Notes under the pieces: model-generated
The model's database searches: none
Seen by the model: only the letters and a program-made list of their open reading frames with translations
Told to the model about the DNA's origin: nothing
Origin: CAYVXE01 sp964455375
GTDB taxonomy: Bacteria; Zhuqueibacterota; Zhuqueibacteria; Oceanimicrobiales; Oceanimicrobiaceae
NCBI GenBank assembly: GCA_964455375.1
Contig: CAYVXE010000067.1
Location: 1 to 23,477 of the forward strand
DNA length: 23,477 nt
Reading direction: 5' to 3'
Program-made: the position numbers and the translations under genes
Part shown: positions 7,349-15,120 of the stretch, one piece after another
Layout: each line of letters opens with the position of its first letter
Numbering within the stretch: the stretch's first letter is position 1

Positions 7349-7552
7349 ATGGACATTTTCATTAACGGCAAGAAATTTTCTTTTGGTGAGGCCCAAAATT
7401 TATGGCAAATTCTTGAGGAGTTTCCACTCAGACAAGATCTCGGTTTCGCTGTAGCTCTTAACACCAGAGTTATCCCTAAGTCTGAATTGCGAGAGACCTC
7501 TGTTAAGGAAGGTGATGAAATTGAAATTATTCAGGCTACCACCGGTGGATAA
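7349..7552 (+). CDS. thiS: Sulfur carrier protein ThiS
   Basis: ThiS is a ubiquitin-fold carrier whose C-terminal glycine is converted to a thiocarboxylate and donates sulfur to the thiazole ring of thiamine. The 67-residue product begins MDIFINGKKFSF and ends QATTGG, with the required Gly-Gly terminus. A longer frame from TTG 7319 exists, but it overlaps the predicted transcription start, and the ATG at 7349 has AAGG a few bases upstream and gives the normal family length. thiG follows after 43 bp. The adenylyltransferase (ThiF) that activates it is not in the window. Confidence 0.93.
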   Translation: MDIFINGKKFSFGEAQNLWQILEEFPLRQDLGFAVALNTRVIPKSELRETSVKEGDEIEIIQATTGG

Positions 7553-7595
7553 TTCATTCATATTGAATGCAACGATTAATTGAGGATAACAAAGT

Positions 7596-8372
7596 ATGGC
7601 AAATGAGCTTATCTTTGGGGAGAAAAAATATCACTCCCGACTTATTTTAGGAACCGGGAAATACCCGGATTTTAAGACGATGGCAGACGCTTTTGAGGCC
7701 GCTAAAACGGAATTAGTTACGGTTGCTATACGCCGCATGGATTTGAATGATCAATCCGGAGAATCACTGTTGGATTACATTGATCGTGAAAAATACGATC
7801 TGCTGCCCAACACCGCAGGATGCTACACCGCAAAAGATGCGATTCTAACCTGTGAACTGGCCAGGGAAGCTTTGGGGACAAAATTAGTGAAATTGGAGGT
7901 GATCGGGGATTCTAAAACGTTATTTCCTGACAATGAAGAACTGCTTATTGCCGCCAGAGAACTGGTTTGTCAGGGATTTACCGTGCTGCCTTACACCGGC
8001 GATGACGTGGTGGTTTGTAAGAAATTGCAGGATATTGGCTGTGCCGCGGTGATGCCCTTAGGCGCGCCCATCGGTTCCGGCCTGGGGATTCGCAATCCGT
8101 TTAACATCAAAATCATTTTGGAACAAATGGAGATCCCCGTGATCGTCGATGCCGGCGTGGGTACGGCGTCCGATGCTGCCGTTGCCATGGAGCTTGGTTG
8201 TGACGGCGTGCTGATGAATACCGGAATTGCGGGCGCAAAAGATCCGGTGAAAATGGCACAGGCCATGCGGAAGGCCATCGAAGCTGGCAGACTTGCTTAT
8301 GAGTCCGGCAGAATTGACCGCAAATTGTACGCCACGGCTTCCAGTCCGCTGGCAGGGATAATACATGCTTAA
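7596..8372 (+). CDS. thiG: Thiazole synthase ThiG
   Basis: ThiG condenses 1-deoxyxylulose-5-phosphate, dehydroglycine and ThiS-thiocarboxylate into the thiazole phosphate of thiamine. The 258 residues give the full family length with the canonical TIM-barrel motifs: RLILGTGKY near the N-terminus, NTAGCYTAKDA (72-82), the Schiff-base lysine in VKLEVIGD (K99), and PLGAPIGSGLGI plus VDAGVGTASDAA in the phosphate-binding half. The ATG at 7596 follows GAGG by about 10 bases. The gene ends three bases before the next start, so the operon is tight. Dehydroglycine supply (ThiH or ThiO) must come from elsewhere. Confidence 0.96.
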   Translation: MANELIFGEKKYHSRLILGTGKYPDFKTMADAFEAAKTELVTVAIRRMDLNDQSGESLLDYIDREKYDLLPNTAGCYTAKDAILTCELAREALGTKLVKLEVIGDSKTLFPDNEELLIAARELVCQGFTVLPYTGDDVVVCKKLQDIGCAAVMPLGAPIGSGLGIRNPFNIKIILEQMEIPVIVDAGVGTASDAAVAMELGCDGVLMNTGIAGAKDPVKMAQAMRKAIEAGRLAYESGRIDRKLYATASSPLAGIIHA

Positions 8373-8375
8373 GGA

Positions 8376-9005
8376 ATGTCTGATTTACCGTTTCGTTTGC
8401 TGCTGATTACCAATCGAAGGCTCACGTACAGCCGCCCCTTGATTTCAGTGCTTGAACAAGCTTTGCAAGCAGGCCTGAAAGCCATTCAGTTGCGGGAAAA
8501 AGATTTGTCTGCTGGCGAACTATATGAACTCGCACTACAAGTGAAACAGTGTTCTCTTACTTATCATGCAAAACTTTTGATAAATGAACGATTCGACATC
8601 GCGCGGGCAGTGAATGCTGATGGTGTCCATTTGACTTCGCAAAGTGTACCAGTTCCGGTTGTGAGAAAAAGCACTCCGGAAGGTAATCTCATTGGTTGTT
8701 CCACACATTCTTTGCATGAAGCAGTATCTGCAGAAGAGAACCGTTGTGATTATATTCTGTTTGGTCCCGTATTTGCTACACCGGAAAAACTCAAATACGG
8801 TCCCCCGCAGGGATTAAAAAGATTAAGTGATGTTTCCGCCCAGGTTCAAGTCCCTGTAATTGCTGTTGGCGGTATTACTCCAGAAAGAGCTCGGCAATGT
8901 ATGAAAAACGGTGCGTCGGGCGTTGCCGTAATTTCGGCCATCATGCAGGCGAAAAACATCAAAAAAACAGTTAAGGAATTTAAAAGATATTTGGGGAGTT
9001 TGTAG
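8376..9005 (+). CDS. thiE: Thiamine phosphate synthase / TenI-family protein
   Basis: This 209-residue TIM-barrel protein belongs to the ThiE/TenI family. ThiE joins thiazole and pyrimidine moieties to thiamine phosphate; TenI is a thiazole tautomerase that acts just after ThiG. Motifs are IQLREKDLSA, LLINERFDIA, GVHLTSQ, IGCSTHSLHEA, DYILFGPVFAT and VPVIAVGGITPERA. The HSLHEAVSAEE and YILFG stretches look TenI-like, but the position of the TenI catalytic His in 'GHVFET' is Pro here (GPVFAT), as in ThiE. I therefore lean to ThiE without certainty. The start is three bases after the thiG stop; its AAGGA abuts the ATG, so translation is probably coupled to thiG. Confidence 0.82.
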   Translation: MSDLPFRLLLITNRRLTYSRPLISVLEQALQAGLKAIQLREKDLSAGELYELALQVKQCSLTYHAKLLINERFDIARAVNADGVHLTSQSVPVPVVRKSTPEGNLIGCSTHSLHEAVSAEENRCDYILFGPVFATPEKLKYGPPQGLKRLSDVSAQVQVPVIAVGGITPERARQCMKNGASGVAVISAIMQAKNIKKTVKEFKRYLGSL

Positions 9006-9103
9006 AAACAAAAACCTTATTGAATATCAAATTTACGCAAAAATAAATCCATAGGGTACTCTAAGATAGAAAGTTTTTAAGACATGTGTCAAGGAGTTTT
9101 TGA

Positions 9104-9370
9104 ATGAAATTTAACCTACCTCAATATAAAAATTTCCGCGATGAGCTTTTGGCGATTGCGAAACGGTTTTCGCTGAATCCGGACATGTTAACTGTCGAGT
9201 TTTATTCTCCTAGAAGTCAGGCAATTCTGGTGGAGAAAGTACAGAATGACAACATCAAAATACATATCGATCTTCAGGAAAGCCGAATTGTTTCAATTCA
9301 ACAAATTTCTCCCTCAGTAAACGGCAACTTTGAGTTTCTTAAGCAGAAATACCGCAGATTCATGGGGTGA
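9104..9370 (+). CDS. Small orphan protein, unknown function
   Basis: This 88-residue protein is preceded by a textbook AAGGAG nine bases before ATG 9104, which makes it a real gene. It has no signal peptide, membrane segment or cysteine. Predicted layout by eye is an N-terminal amphipathic helix (YKNFRDELLAIAKRFSL), then three or four beta strands (TVEFYSPRSQAILVEKV, IKIHIDLQESRIVSIQQI), and a basic C-terminal helix ending KQKYRRFMG. I do not recognise the family. It sits 98 bp after thiE and converges on the Wzi-like gene with only 17 bp between stops, where no classical terminator is visible. Confidence 0.75.
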   Translation: MKFNLPQYKNFRDELLAIAKRFSLNPDMLTVEFYSPRSQAILVEKVQNDNIKIHIDLQESRIVSIQQISPSVNGNFEFLKQKYRRFMG

Positions 9371-9387
9371 GAATTTTCATCGCTTTT

Positions 9388-11001
9388 TCAGTAGTTTAGC
9401 AAAAAGTCTAGCATAATCCTATGATTATTCTGGTTCATTCCTTCCTTTCCGCCCAGGTTTCGGGTCTGTATAAATTCGTAATGTAATTTGAGAAAAAAGT
9501 CACGTCGCATTTGCCAGCGTGTTTTGAATGCGAAGAACCGGTTCCGCTGTACGGTTCCGGACAAAAACCGGATTATGTCATCTTCCGGCCTTGCCCCAAC
9601 TGTAATGTCATTTTCACCACGGCGTCTTTGCTCAAAAGAACCTTCTAAATTCAGGTTTTTGTGAACTTGCTTCGAGAAACTGATATACCAACTGTCGGCA
9701 TCTGGTCCGAGCCAGTGCCCGAGAGTAAAACCATAATTTGAATAAGTGTTTATGGGTTTAACATGAGAATAAACGCGTGGTTGAATATGGACTACTTCGA
9801 CGCGTAGGGCACTGTTTTTTACTCCGAATGGATCGATCCAGTAACCCCCTGCCAACAATCCCCACTTGTTCACGAAATTGTTGAAAATGTTTTTTGCGAA
9901 GCTGAAGTCATCCAGCAAAAGTTCACTGTAAAGCTTCATTCTGTATTTGGGTATGAACCAGGTTCCGTCAAAACTAATCGTATTATTGTCTTTGTTACCC
10001 AGGTGACGTTCTGCAATCTGAATTGGCATAAAAGGATTCAGGTAGAGCGGCTCCACGCTTCTATCACCATATATGACAGATTCTGAAAGTGCCAGCTGTA
10101 AATTTCTTAATGGCCGGATTTCAAAGCGATGTGCAGCCAAATACTTGGTGTCTTCTGAATTCAGAAAAGCATGAAGATATTCGAATTTAACCCGTGGGTA
10201 ACGAAATGTTAATTTTATCATATCATATAGATTGGAATTGCGCGATAAGATGAGATTCCCACGCGAACCGGGGCCCCATTCCACAAGATCCCGTCCTAAT
10301 TCTAGATCAAACCAGGGTGGGCTGAAAACCACATACGATGAAGCATTATTGGTTACGGCTACATCAACAAACGCCTTTTCCGTGACCGGAAGTCCTCCTC
10401 CTCTGCTGAAATTGGTGTTTGTAACGCTATCAATATTACTCAGAATATAAGAGCCGCCGTCAACATTAATGGCCATGCTTTCCATTAAATCAATGCGGAA
10501 AAACAGTCCAAGAAAAGTGGTAGATGTTGGAATGCCTGGCTCTACATTCCGGCCGGTTTCAAGCTTTAACTGTTCGGTAATTAGACCGTCCGTGCGTGAA
10601 AACAACCCCTTTGTCTTATAGGTAAACAGGTGTGGTTCATATTCTTTTTTTTGAATTTTTATGGGTTGATTTTCCTTGAGTAACTCTTCATAAAACTCAC
10701 CTTTCAATTGTTCGAAAAGCTGTGTCTCCACATGAGATAACAAGGCCGGATTTTTTACCACCGCTTTGTCGATTTCCAAAATCATTTCTGCAACCGCTTT
10801 GCGCGAGTACGGTCTCGTATCAAATTCAATATTTAAGAACAAGCCCTTGGTTTGCAATCGATCGAGGAACGGATAGGCCCAGTGATCTACAGGTAGGTTT
10901 TGCGATTGCGAAAATGCAAAACCGGCGGATAAAACCACTATCAACAGGCAAAAAGTTTTGAATTTGCCCAGCAGAAATGATGGCAGATAACGTAGAATCA
11001 T
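9388..11001 (-). CDS. Wzi-like outer-membrane barrel protein 2
   Basis: The product is 537 residues from ATG 11001. A signal peptide (MILRYLPSFLLGKF...GFAFS) is followed by LPVDHWAYPFLDRLQTKGLF, a short helical segment seen at the N-terminus of Bacteroidota-type capsule-assembly Wzi proteins. The rest is a beta-barrel pattern with the family signature around LYLNPFMPIQIAERHLGNKDN and LYSELLLDDF, plus a VEWGPGSRGNL motif. Wzi proteins hold surface polysaccharide at the outer membrane. A longer frame back to 11094 would overlap the preceding gene by about 90 bases and bury the signal peptide, so 11001 is preferred. It begins one base after the previous stop (TAG-T-ATG), indicating coupled translation. 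Confidence 0.82.
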   Translation of the reverse strand: MILRYLPSFLLGKFKTFCLLIVVLSAGFAFSQSQNLPVDHWAYPFLDRLQTKGLFLNIEFDTRPYSRKAVAEMILEIDKAVVKNPALLSHVETQLFEQLKGEFYEELLKENQPIKIQKKEYEPHLFTYKTKGLFSRTDGLITEQLKLETGRNVEPGIPTSTTFLGLFFRIDLMESMAINVDGGSYILSNIDSVTNTNFSRGGGLPVTEKAFVDVAVTNNASSYVVFSPPWFDLELGRDLVEWGPGSRGNLILSRNSNLYDMIKLTFRYPRVKFEYLHAFLNSEDTKYLAAHRFEIRPLRNLQLALSESVIYGDRSVEPLYLNPFMPIQIAERHLGNKDNNTISFDGTWFIPKYRMKLYSELLLDDFSFAKNIFNNFVNKWGLLAGGYWIDPFGVKNSALRVEVVHIQPRVYSHVKPINTYSNYGFTLGHWLGPDADSWYISFSKQVHKNLNLEGSFEQRRRGENDITVGARPEDDIIRFLSGTVQRNRFFAFKTRWQMRRDFFLKLHYEFIQTRNLGGKEGMNQNNHRIMLDFLLNY

Positions 11002-11002
11002 A

Positions 11003-11839
11003 CTAGCTGCGCTTTCTTTTATGATCTTCGGCTTGCCGGAGATTCTGCAATGAATACTCACTCTTTTGAACAATTTTTTCCAGATCTGACTCATAAAAAA
11101 GTTTGCGGAATTCCACGGTTTCTGCCAGGTGCTGAGTAACGGAAGTATGGTCTCTTCTTATAAAATATTTCAACTCTTTTAGGTTTTTAGACCAGCAGAA
11201 TCCAGTCGTAAACTCTGCTCCTGAGAATTGTGTTTTATAGAGAGCATTTCTTGAATAGCAGGTGCCCAGGTAAATATGCATAAATTTCTGTTTCGCAAAA
11301 TAATCCACCGCTGAGGTCATCATGTACATACCGAGATTTCGTTCATAGTAGTTCAGATTATAAAAAGCGTAATAGTAATAGGCGAGTCCTGGCGGTTCCA
11401 GATACAGGGTCGCGAGGCCAATATCCTTACCGGACTCTGTGTCGGTGAAAATAAGCAGATGCGTTATAACCCGCGAATTAAAAAGGGTATTCAACCTCTC
11501 TTCGGTCATGACATTCTTGCCAAACTTAATATCTGCATAATGCAAACAAAAACGGCGCCACTGCTGAGTGAAATCAAATTGATCATTGGAAATAAGCCTG
11601 GACTCGATTCCCCTGCCTTTCCGGAAAATACGCCTGTTTTCAGATGATGCCTGAAATTCACGAAGCGCTATGCGTATTTGTCGGCATAAGTAGTAGCGAT
11701 CCAGATCTCTTGACGCCGGCAAAAACCCATTGGCAAAAAATGTGGATGGGTTTTCATCCCTTTCCGGAAATGCCCAGACAGCATAGGGAAAGATGTAATT
11801 TTTGTAGTCTGATTGTGCTTCCGAAAAAACCAGTTTCAT
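11003..11839 (-). CDS. Arginyl/leucyl-tRNA-protein transferase-like protein (GNAT fold), no Cys cluster
   Basis: This 278-residue protein lines up by eye with bacterial Bpt/ATE transferases, which add an amino acid from aminoacyl-tRNA to protein N-termini. FFANGFLPASRDLDRYY matches the 'L...GF.RSGD..Y' segment, and IRIALREFQASSENRR the 'IRV.V..F.PSRSQRR' segment. AFYNLNYYERNLGMYMM, FMHIYLGTCYSRNALYKTQF match the C-terminal 'F..P....SLG', 'YLGY.I....M.YK..F' segments. The usual N-terminal CxxC/Cys cluster is reduced to a single C52, and the SYLPGR segment is replaced by IFPYAVWAF. It may therefore be a divergent transferase with another substrate, such as a cell-wall precursor. Its ATG overlaps the alr stop (ATGA), and the Wzi-like gene starts one base after its stop. 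Confidence 0.62.
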   Translation of the reverse strand: MKLVFSEAQSDYKNYIFPYAVWAFPERDENPSTFFANGFLPASRDLDRYYLCRQIRIALREFQASSENRRIFRKGRGIESRLISNDQFDFTQQWRRFCLHYADIKFGKNVMTEERLNTLFNSRVITHLLIFTDTESGKDIGLATLYLEPPGLAYYYYAFYNLNYYERNLGMYMMTSAVDYFAKQKFMHIYLGTCYSRNALYKTQFSGAEFTTGFCWSKNLKELKYFIRRDHTSVTQHLAETVEFRKLFYESDLEKIVQKSEYSLQNLRQAEDHKRKRS

Positions 11840-12978
11840 TTGCTGTTCCGGTTAAGATAAACTCTCGGCAAACGAGAACGCCAGCAAATCATTGAATCGT
11901 AGGTGACGCTGCCTTTTAGATCTGCGAGATCCCTGGCCGTGATTTCATTGTCTCGCTGGCGGCCTAAAAGAACCACGTCATCCCAGAGGTCTGCCTCAGG
12001 GATATCGGTGATATCTACCATCATTGCGTCCATTGCGTTACCGCCCACGACCTGAGCGTATTTTCCATGGATAAGTACTTGTCCTTTGTTGCGAACTCTT
12101 GGATACCCATCACCGTAACCGATGGGGAGAACGGCAATTTTGCGCGGTGAAACTGCCTCATAATGCATACCATAACCCACTTTATCTCCTGCCAGCAAAT
12201 CACGGATTGCAGCTATTTGGGTTTTCACCGTCATAACCGGTTTTAGGCCAGGAATACGCCGGCAGACCTTTGATGGATAGACTCCAAGGGGTAGTGTTCC
12301 GACTCTTACCATATCGAAGTGGGCCATGGGCAAATCCAGGTACCCGCCAGTATTGCAGGCATGTGTATAACGGACATGAATGTTCTTTTTCTTCATTTGT
12401 GACAAGACGTTTTTAAAACGGTTGAGTTGTTTCATCGCAAAAGATTTGTCCAGCTCATCAGACATGGCAAAGTGGGTCATGACACCTTCTAACTCTAACT
12501 CTGGCATTTGAGATAGTTCTTCAATGAGAGGCATCGCATCTGTCCAGCGAATGCCGTAACGGCTCATACCGGTATCGATTTCTATGTGAATTGGTATCGT
12601 TCTACCGTGTATTTTTCCGAGCGTTTGTAAAATTTCTGCTTTCCGAAGATCATTTACACAGCAGGTTAACTCATTTTCCGCACAAAAATCTAATTCGTCA
12701 TCAGTGCGTTCACCGAGCAAAAGAATGGGTTTTTGGAGACCGTTTTTTCGTAATTCCGCACCTTCATCTACAGTGACAACTCCAAGAAATGTGCACTCAA
12801 ATTGCGCTGCAATTTTTGCAATTTCCACCATCCCATGACCGTAGGCGTCATCCTTTACGATGCACGTGAATGCCAAATTTGCCGGCCTGTCAGTAGCAAA
12901 GGTTTCAAAATTTTTCCGCAGTTGTGTGAGATCGATTTCAACCCATGCCGGCCTCGAAGGGTAATAATTCTCTTTCAT
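11836..12978 (-). CDS. alr: Alanine racemase
   Basis: This PLP enzyme interconverts L- and D-alanine for peptidoglycan. The 380 residues are the full family length. The PLP lysine is K42 in VKDDAYGHG (usually VKADAYGHG), and the catalytic tyrosine is Y269 in VGYGMHYEA. The carboxylate/metal-side motif NAMDAMMVDIT and the C-terminal RLPRVYLNR are present. The position usually occupied by Arg ahead of the MD motif differs (VGGNAMD), as in many Bacteroidota-type enzymes. The stop overlaps the next ATG by four bases, placing it in one unit with the transferase-like gene and the second Wzi-like gene. Upstream is the Wzi remnant. Confidence 0.95.
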   Translation of the reverse strand: MKENYYPSRPAWVEIDLTQLRKNFETFATDRPANLAFTCIVKDDAYGHGMVEIAKIAAQFECTFLGVVTVDEGAELRKNGLQKPILLLGERTDDELDFCAENELTCCVNDLRKAEILQTLGKIHGRTIPIHIEIDTGMSRYGIRWTDAMPLIEELSQMPELELEGVMTHFAMSDELDKSFAMKQLNRFKNVLSQMKKKNIHVRYTHACNTGGYLDLPMAHFDMVRVGTLPLGVYPSKVCRRIPGLKPVMTVKTQIAAIRDLLAGDKVGYGMHYEAVSPRKIAVLPIGYGDGYPRVRNKGQVLIHGKYAQVVGGNAMDAMMVDITDIPEADLWDDVVLLGRQRDNEITARDLADLKGSVTYDSMICWRSRLPRVYLNRNSK

Positions 12979-12988
12979 TTTATCTCGT

Positions 12989-13132
12989 GATTGGCAGTAT
13001 TATCTTCAGCACGTATTTTCCCGATATCCTGATTAAAAATGAAGTTCTGCTTAATCCGGATGAAAAAAAATTCTGCCAAAGCATCCCAGAAAGCAAACGA
13101 TTCCGGAAAACGAATTTTGGCTGAGAAATTCT
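12989..13132 (-). pseudogene. Decayed fragment of a Wzi-like gene
   Basis: Positions 12989-13101 align without gaps to 13808-13920 inside the neighbouring intact Wzi-like gene, with about 22 differences in 113 bases by my count (near 80% identity). The reading frame is still recognisable (SFAFWDALAEFFFIRIKQNF against SFTFWDALAEFFFIRIKQNF). Homology continues to about 13132 (shared GGCTGAGA), but with a deletion of about 17 bases relative to the intact gene, which breaks the frame. A stop follows just after homology ends, overlapping the alr ATG. It is either the remains of a third Wzi paralogue or a partial tandem duplication. Confidence 0.8.
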
Positions 13133-13235
13133 TTTTGAAAATGACATGTATCTGTTAGGCATGGATGAGTATTCTTTGAGCGAAAAAATAGCAATCGATT
13201 TTTTAAATGTAAAGAGAAAAATAGGTCTTCCATTT

Positions 13236-14915
13236 TTATCGGGATATTTTCATGCTCAGTCCGGTAAAATAATCGTTTTGATTTTTACCGGTACTGTGAT
13301 TAAAGTCGATGACACGTTCGTAGCCCAAATCAAGTTTCATGTTTAAGTGATCGTTTATCCATTTGCGGAAGATGGTTCTTACCTCGTAGCGTTTCTCATT
13401 TGGTGCGCCGATAAACTCAGGAGTTGCATGTTTCCCGACGCCTCTGGACTGAAACCGATTTTCCACTGCTATGCTGATCGTCTTGTTCGGGCGGTAAGTG
13501 AATTTTAGAAAAAATTCATTCCCTGCGGGGCCGAGATTATTACCCAGAATTTTTTGATTGAATACTTGTCCGGAAAGAAAGGGCGCCGAGCCTACATAAA
13601 AAAGTGATGGTGTGTGAGTTCCTTCGAGTCGCAGGCTTACTTTGTTGTTCTGCAACAGATTCGGGATGTAAATCCCACCGTGAAAACCGACATTGTCGTG
13701 AATGGAACGGTCATAGTTGAAATGAACATCTTCCGTATAGATTTCTCCGTAAATGTTACTAAATCTCAATCCGGGGAACTGTTTACTGAAATCAACTCCC
13801 ATGAAATGATTACCAATATTATCTTCAGGACGAATCTCCCCAAAATCTTTGTTAAAAATAAAGTTTTGTTTAATGCGGATAAAAAAGAATTCTGCCAGGG
13901 CATCCCAGAAAGTAAAGGATGAAGGGAAGTTTTTACCGCCGAGAATAAATGTGTGGCTGAGACCGAATTCTGTGGTTTTCCCGGGTTTGAAATTCAGACG
14001 CTGACCGATATACCACGGCCGGTTGAAGTCTCGCCTGTTTTTTTCAAGCTGCGAGATAAAAACAACGAATCTCATTGGACCGAGACCTTTGAAAACCCAC
14101 GGTAGCTTTACAGGGCGCCGGTTTGAAAGCTTGACCAGAGGAAAGGTTTGGAATGAACCAATCGGCGCCGCATTGCCGCTCAAACTGAGATTACTGCCCG
14201 CACCGGGCCCCCAAACCATGCTATCCTTGCCTATTAACAGATTGAGATTCTTCATGGAGAAGATAACATGTAAACGGAGCGTTTCGTAGTCCAGGTCTTG
14301 CTGGAGTCCGTTTTTTGACCGCGGGTTGCTGAGAAGCAGCCGTCCCTGATAAAACACAGAAGCAAAATTACCGACTGCAAGCCAGTGACTGCTTTCAAAT
14401 GCTACATTCTGTCCATCAACGATTTTACGGTCTGCGGTCTCCCGGGTGAATGGCTGCAAAATGGCATCGATGCGTGGATTTGGTAACGGTCGGGATTTAC
14501 CTTTTAAGTTTATGAAGTCAAATTTCATCCTTTCGAAAAGCTGCAACCGCCAGGTTGCAGTGTGCCCATCCGTCATTTTTTTTAAATCTTTCCTGAACCG
14601 TTTTGCTAAATATAGCAGCGAATGGGGAACGATTCCCTGACGGATTTGAGACGATTTTTTGTAAGCAAGGCCGCCAAGCAAAATAGCCCGGCTAAATTGG
14701 CCGCGGCTCAGAGGTTTTGTGGAAAATATCTCTGACTGCTGGGAGAAGGATGATAAAAGCAGACGTAGCTGTTCATAGGCCGGGTCCTCTTCCGGGACAT
14801 TCAGGTTTAACTGGGCATTGACAGGCTGTGTAAGTATTAAAACACCCAAAAAGACTGCCAGGTAAGGTAGGCATTTGGGTTCTGATAAATGAAGTTTCAG
14901 AAAAATCCGTTGCAC
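13236..14915 (-). CDS. Wzi-like outer-membrane barrel protein 1
   Basis: This 559-residue protein has an N-terminal signal peptide (hydrophobic core PYLAVFLGVLIL, cleavage likely after VNA). A helical region (about 40-130) comes next, then a long alternating beta pattern typical of a Wzi-type barrel. The family-like signature IGKDSMVWGPGAGSNLSLSG matches the WGPG motif of the second Wzi-like protein. The only reasonable start is a GTG at 14915; no in-frame ATG exists near the signal peptide. A fragment homologous to its middle (SFTFWDALAEF...) lies 100 bp downstream. Role in surface polysaccharide assembly or attachment is inferred from the family. The two barrels bracket alr and the transferase-like gene. 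Confidence 0.78.
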   Translation of the reverse strand: MQRIFLKLHLSEPKCLPYLAVFLGVLILTQPVNAQLNLNVPEEDPAYEQLRLLLSSFSQQSEIFSTKPLSRGQFSRAILLGGLAYKKSSQIRQGIVPHSLLYLAKRFRKDLKKMTDGHTATWRLQLFERMKFDFINLKGKSRPLPNPRIDAILQPFTRETADRKIVDGQNVAFESSHWLAVGNFASVFYQGRLLLSNPRSKNGLQQDLDYETLRLHVIFSMKNLNLLIGKDSMVWGPGAGSNLSLSGNAAPIGSFQTFPLVKLSNRRPVKLPWVFKGLGPMRFVVFISQLEKNRRDFNRPWYIGQRLNFKPGKTTEFGLSHTFILGGKNFPSSFTFWDALAEFFFIRIKQNFIFNKDFGEIRPEDNIGNHFMGVDFSKQFPGLRFSNIYGEIYTEDVHFNYDRSIHDNVGFHGGIYIPNLLQNNKVSLRLEGTHTPSLFYVGSAPFLSGQVFNQKILGNNLGPAGNEFFLKFTYRPNKTISIAVENRFQSRGVGKHATPEFIGAPNEKRYEVRTIFRKWINDHLNMKLDLGYERVIDFNHSTGKNQNDYFTGLSMKISR

Positions 14916-15020
14916 GAATAGTCTACTTAATGAAAGCTAATTGGTCGTTGCTTTATGCAAAACGTTCTTCAAAGAATTCATTGTCTTTTCAAATTAGTGA
15001 TTTACCGAAAACTCACGTCT

Positions 15021-15112
15021 CTGTCATTTCGACCCGGCCGACGCCGGGGAGAAATCTGGTTTATACGCGTGTCAGACCTTTCGGCTCCGCTCTGCTATGC
15101 TCAAGGTGACAA
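15021..15112. repeat. Composite REP-like intergenic repeat
   Basis: The element begins CTGTCATTTCGACC and ends CTCAAGGTGACAAG, so it is bounded by inverted TGTCA/TGACA. Inside are a GC-rich hairpin CCCGGC/GCCGGG with a CGAC loop (15033-15038/15043-15048), GAGAAATCT, and GACCTTTCGGCTCCGCTCTG. It lies nine bases downstream of the TonB-dependent receptor stop and could help terminate that transcript. The CATTTCGA and CACCTTGAGC motifs also appear in the palindrome cluster at 1137-1450. The overall form matches dispersed repeats common in FCB-group genomes, to my knowledge. Confidence 0.7.
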
Positions 15113-15120
15113 GATAAAAT

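Noticed and set aside
11002..11094. N-terminal extension of the second Wzi-like protein back to 11094
   Set aside because: It would overlap the transferase-like gene and hide the signal peptide; ATG 11001 sits one base after the previous stop.
12980..13233. Two 60-residue minus-strand frames between the first Wzi-like gene and alr
   Set aside because: They are frames running through the frameshifted Wzi remnant, with no ribosome site and no independent signal of coding.
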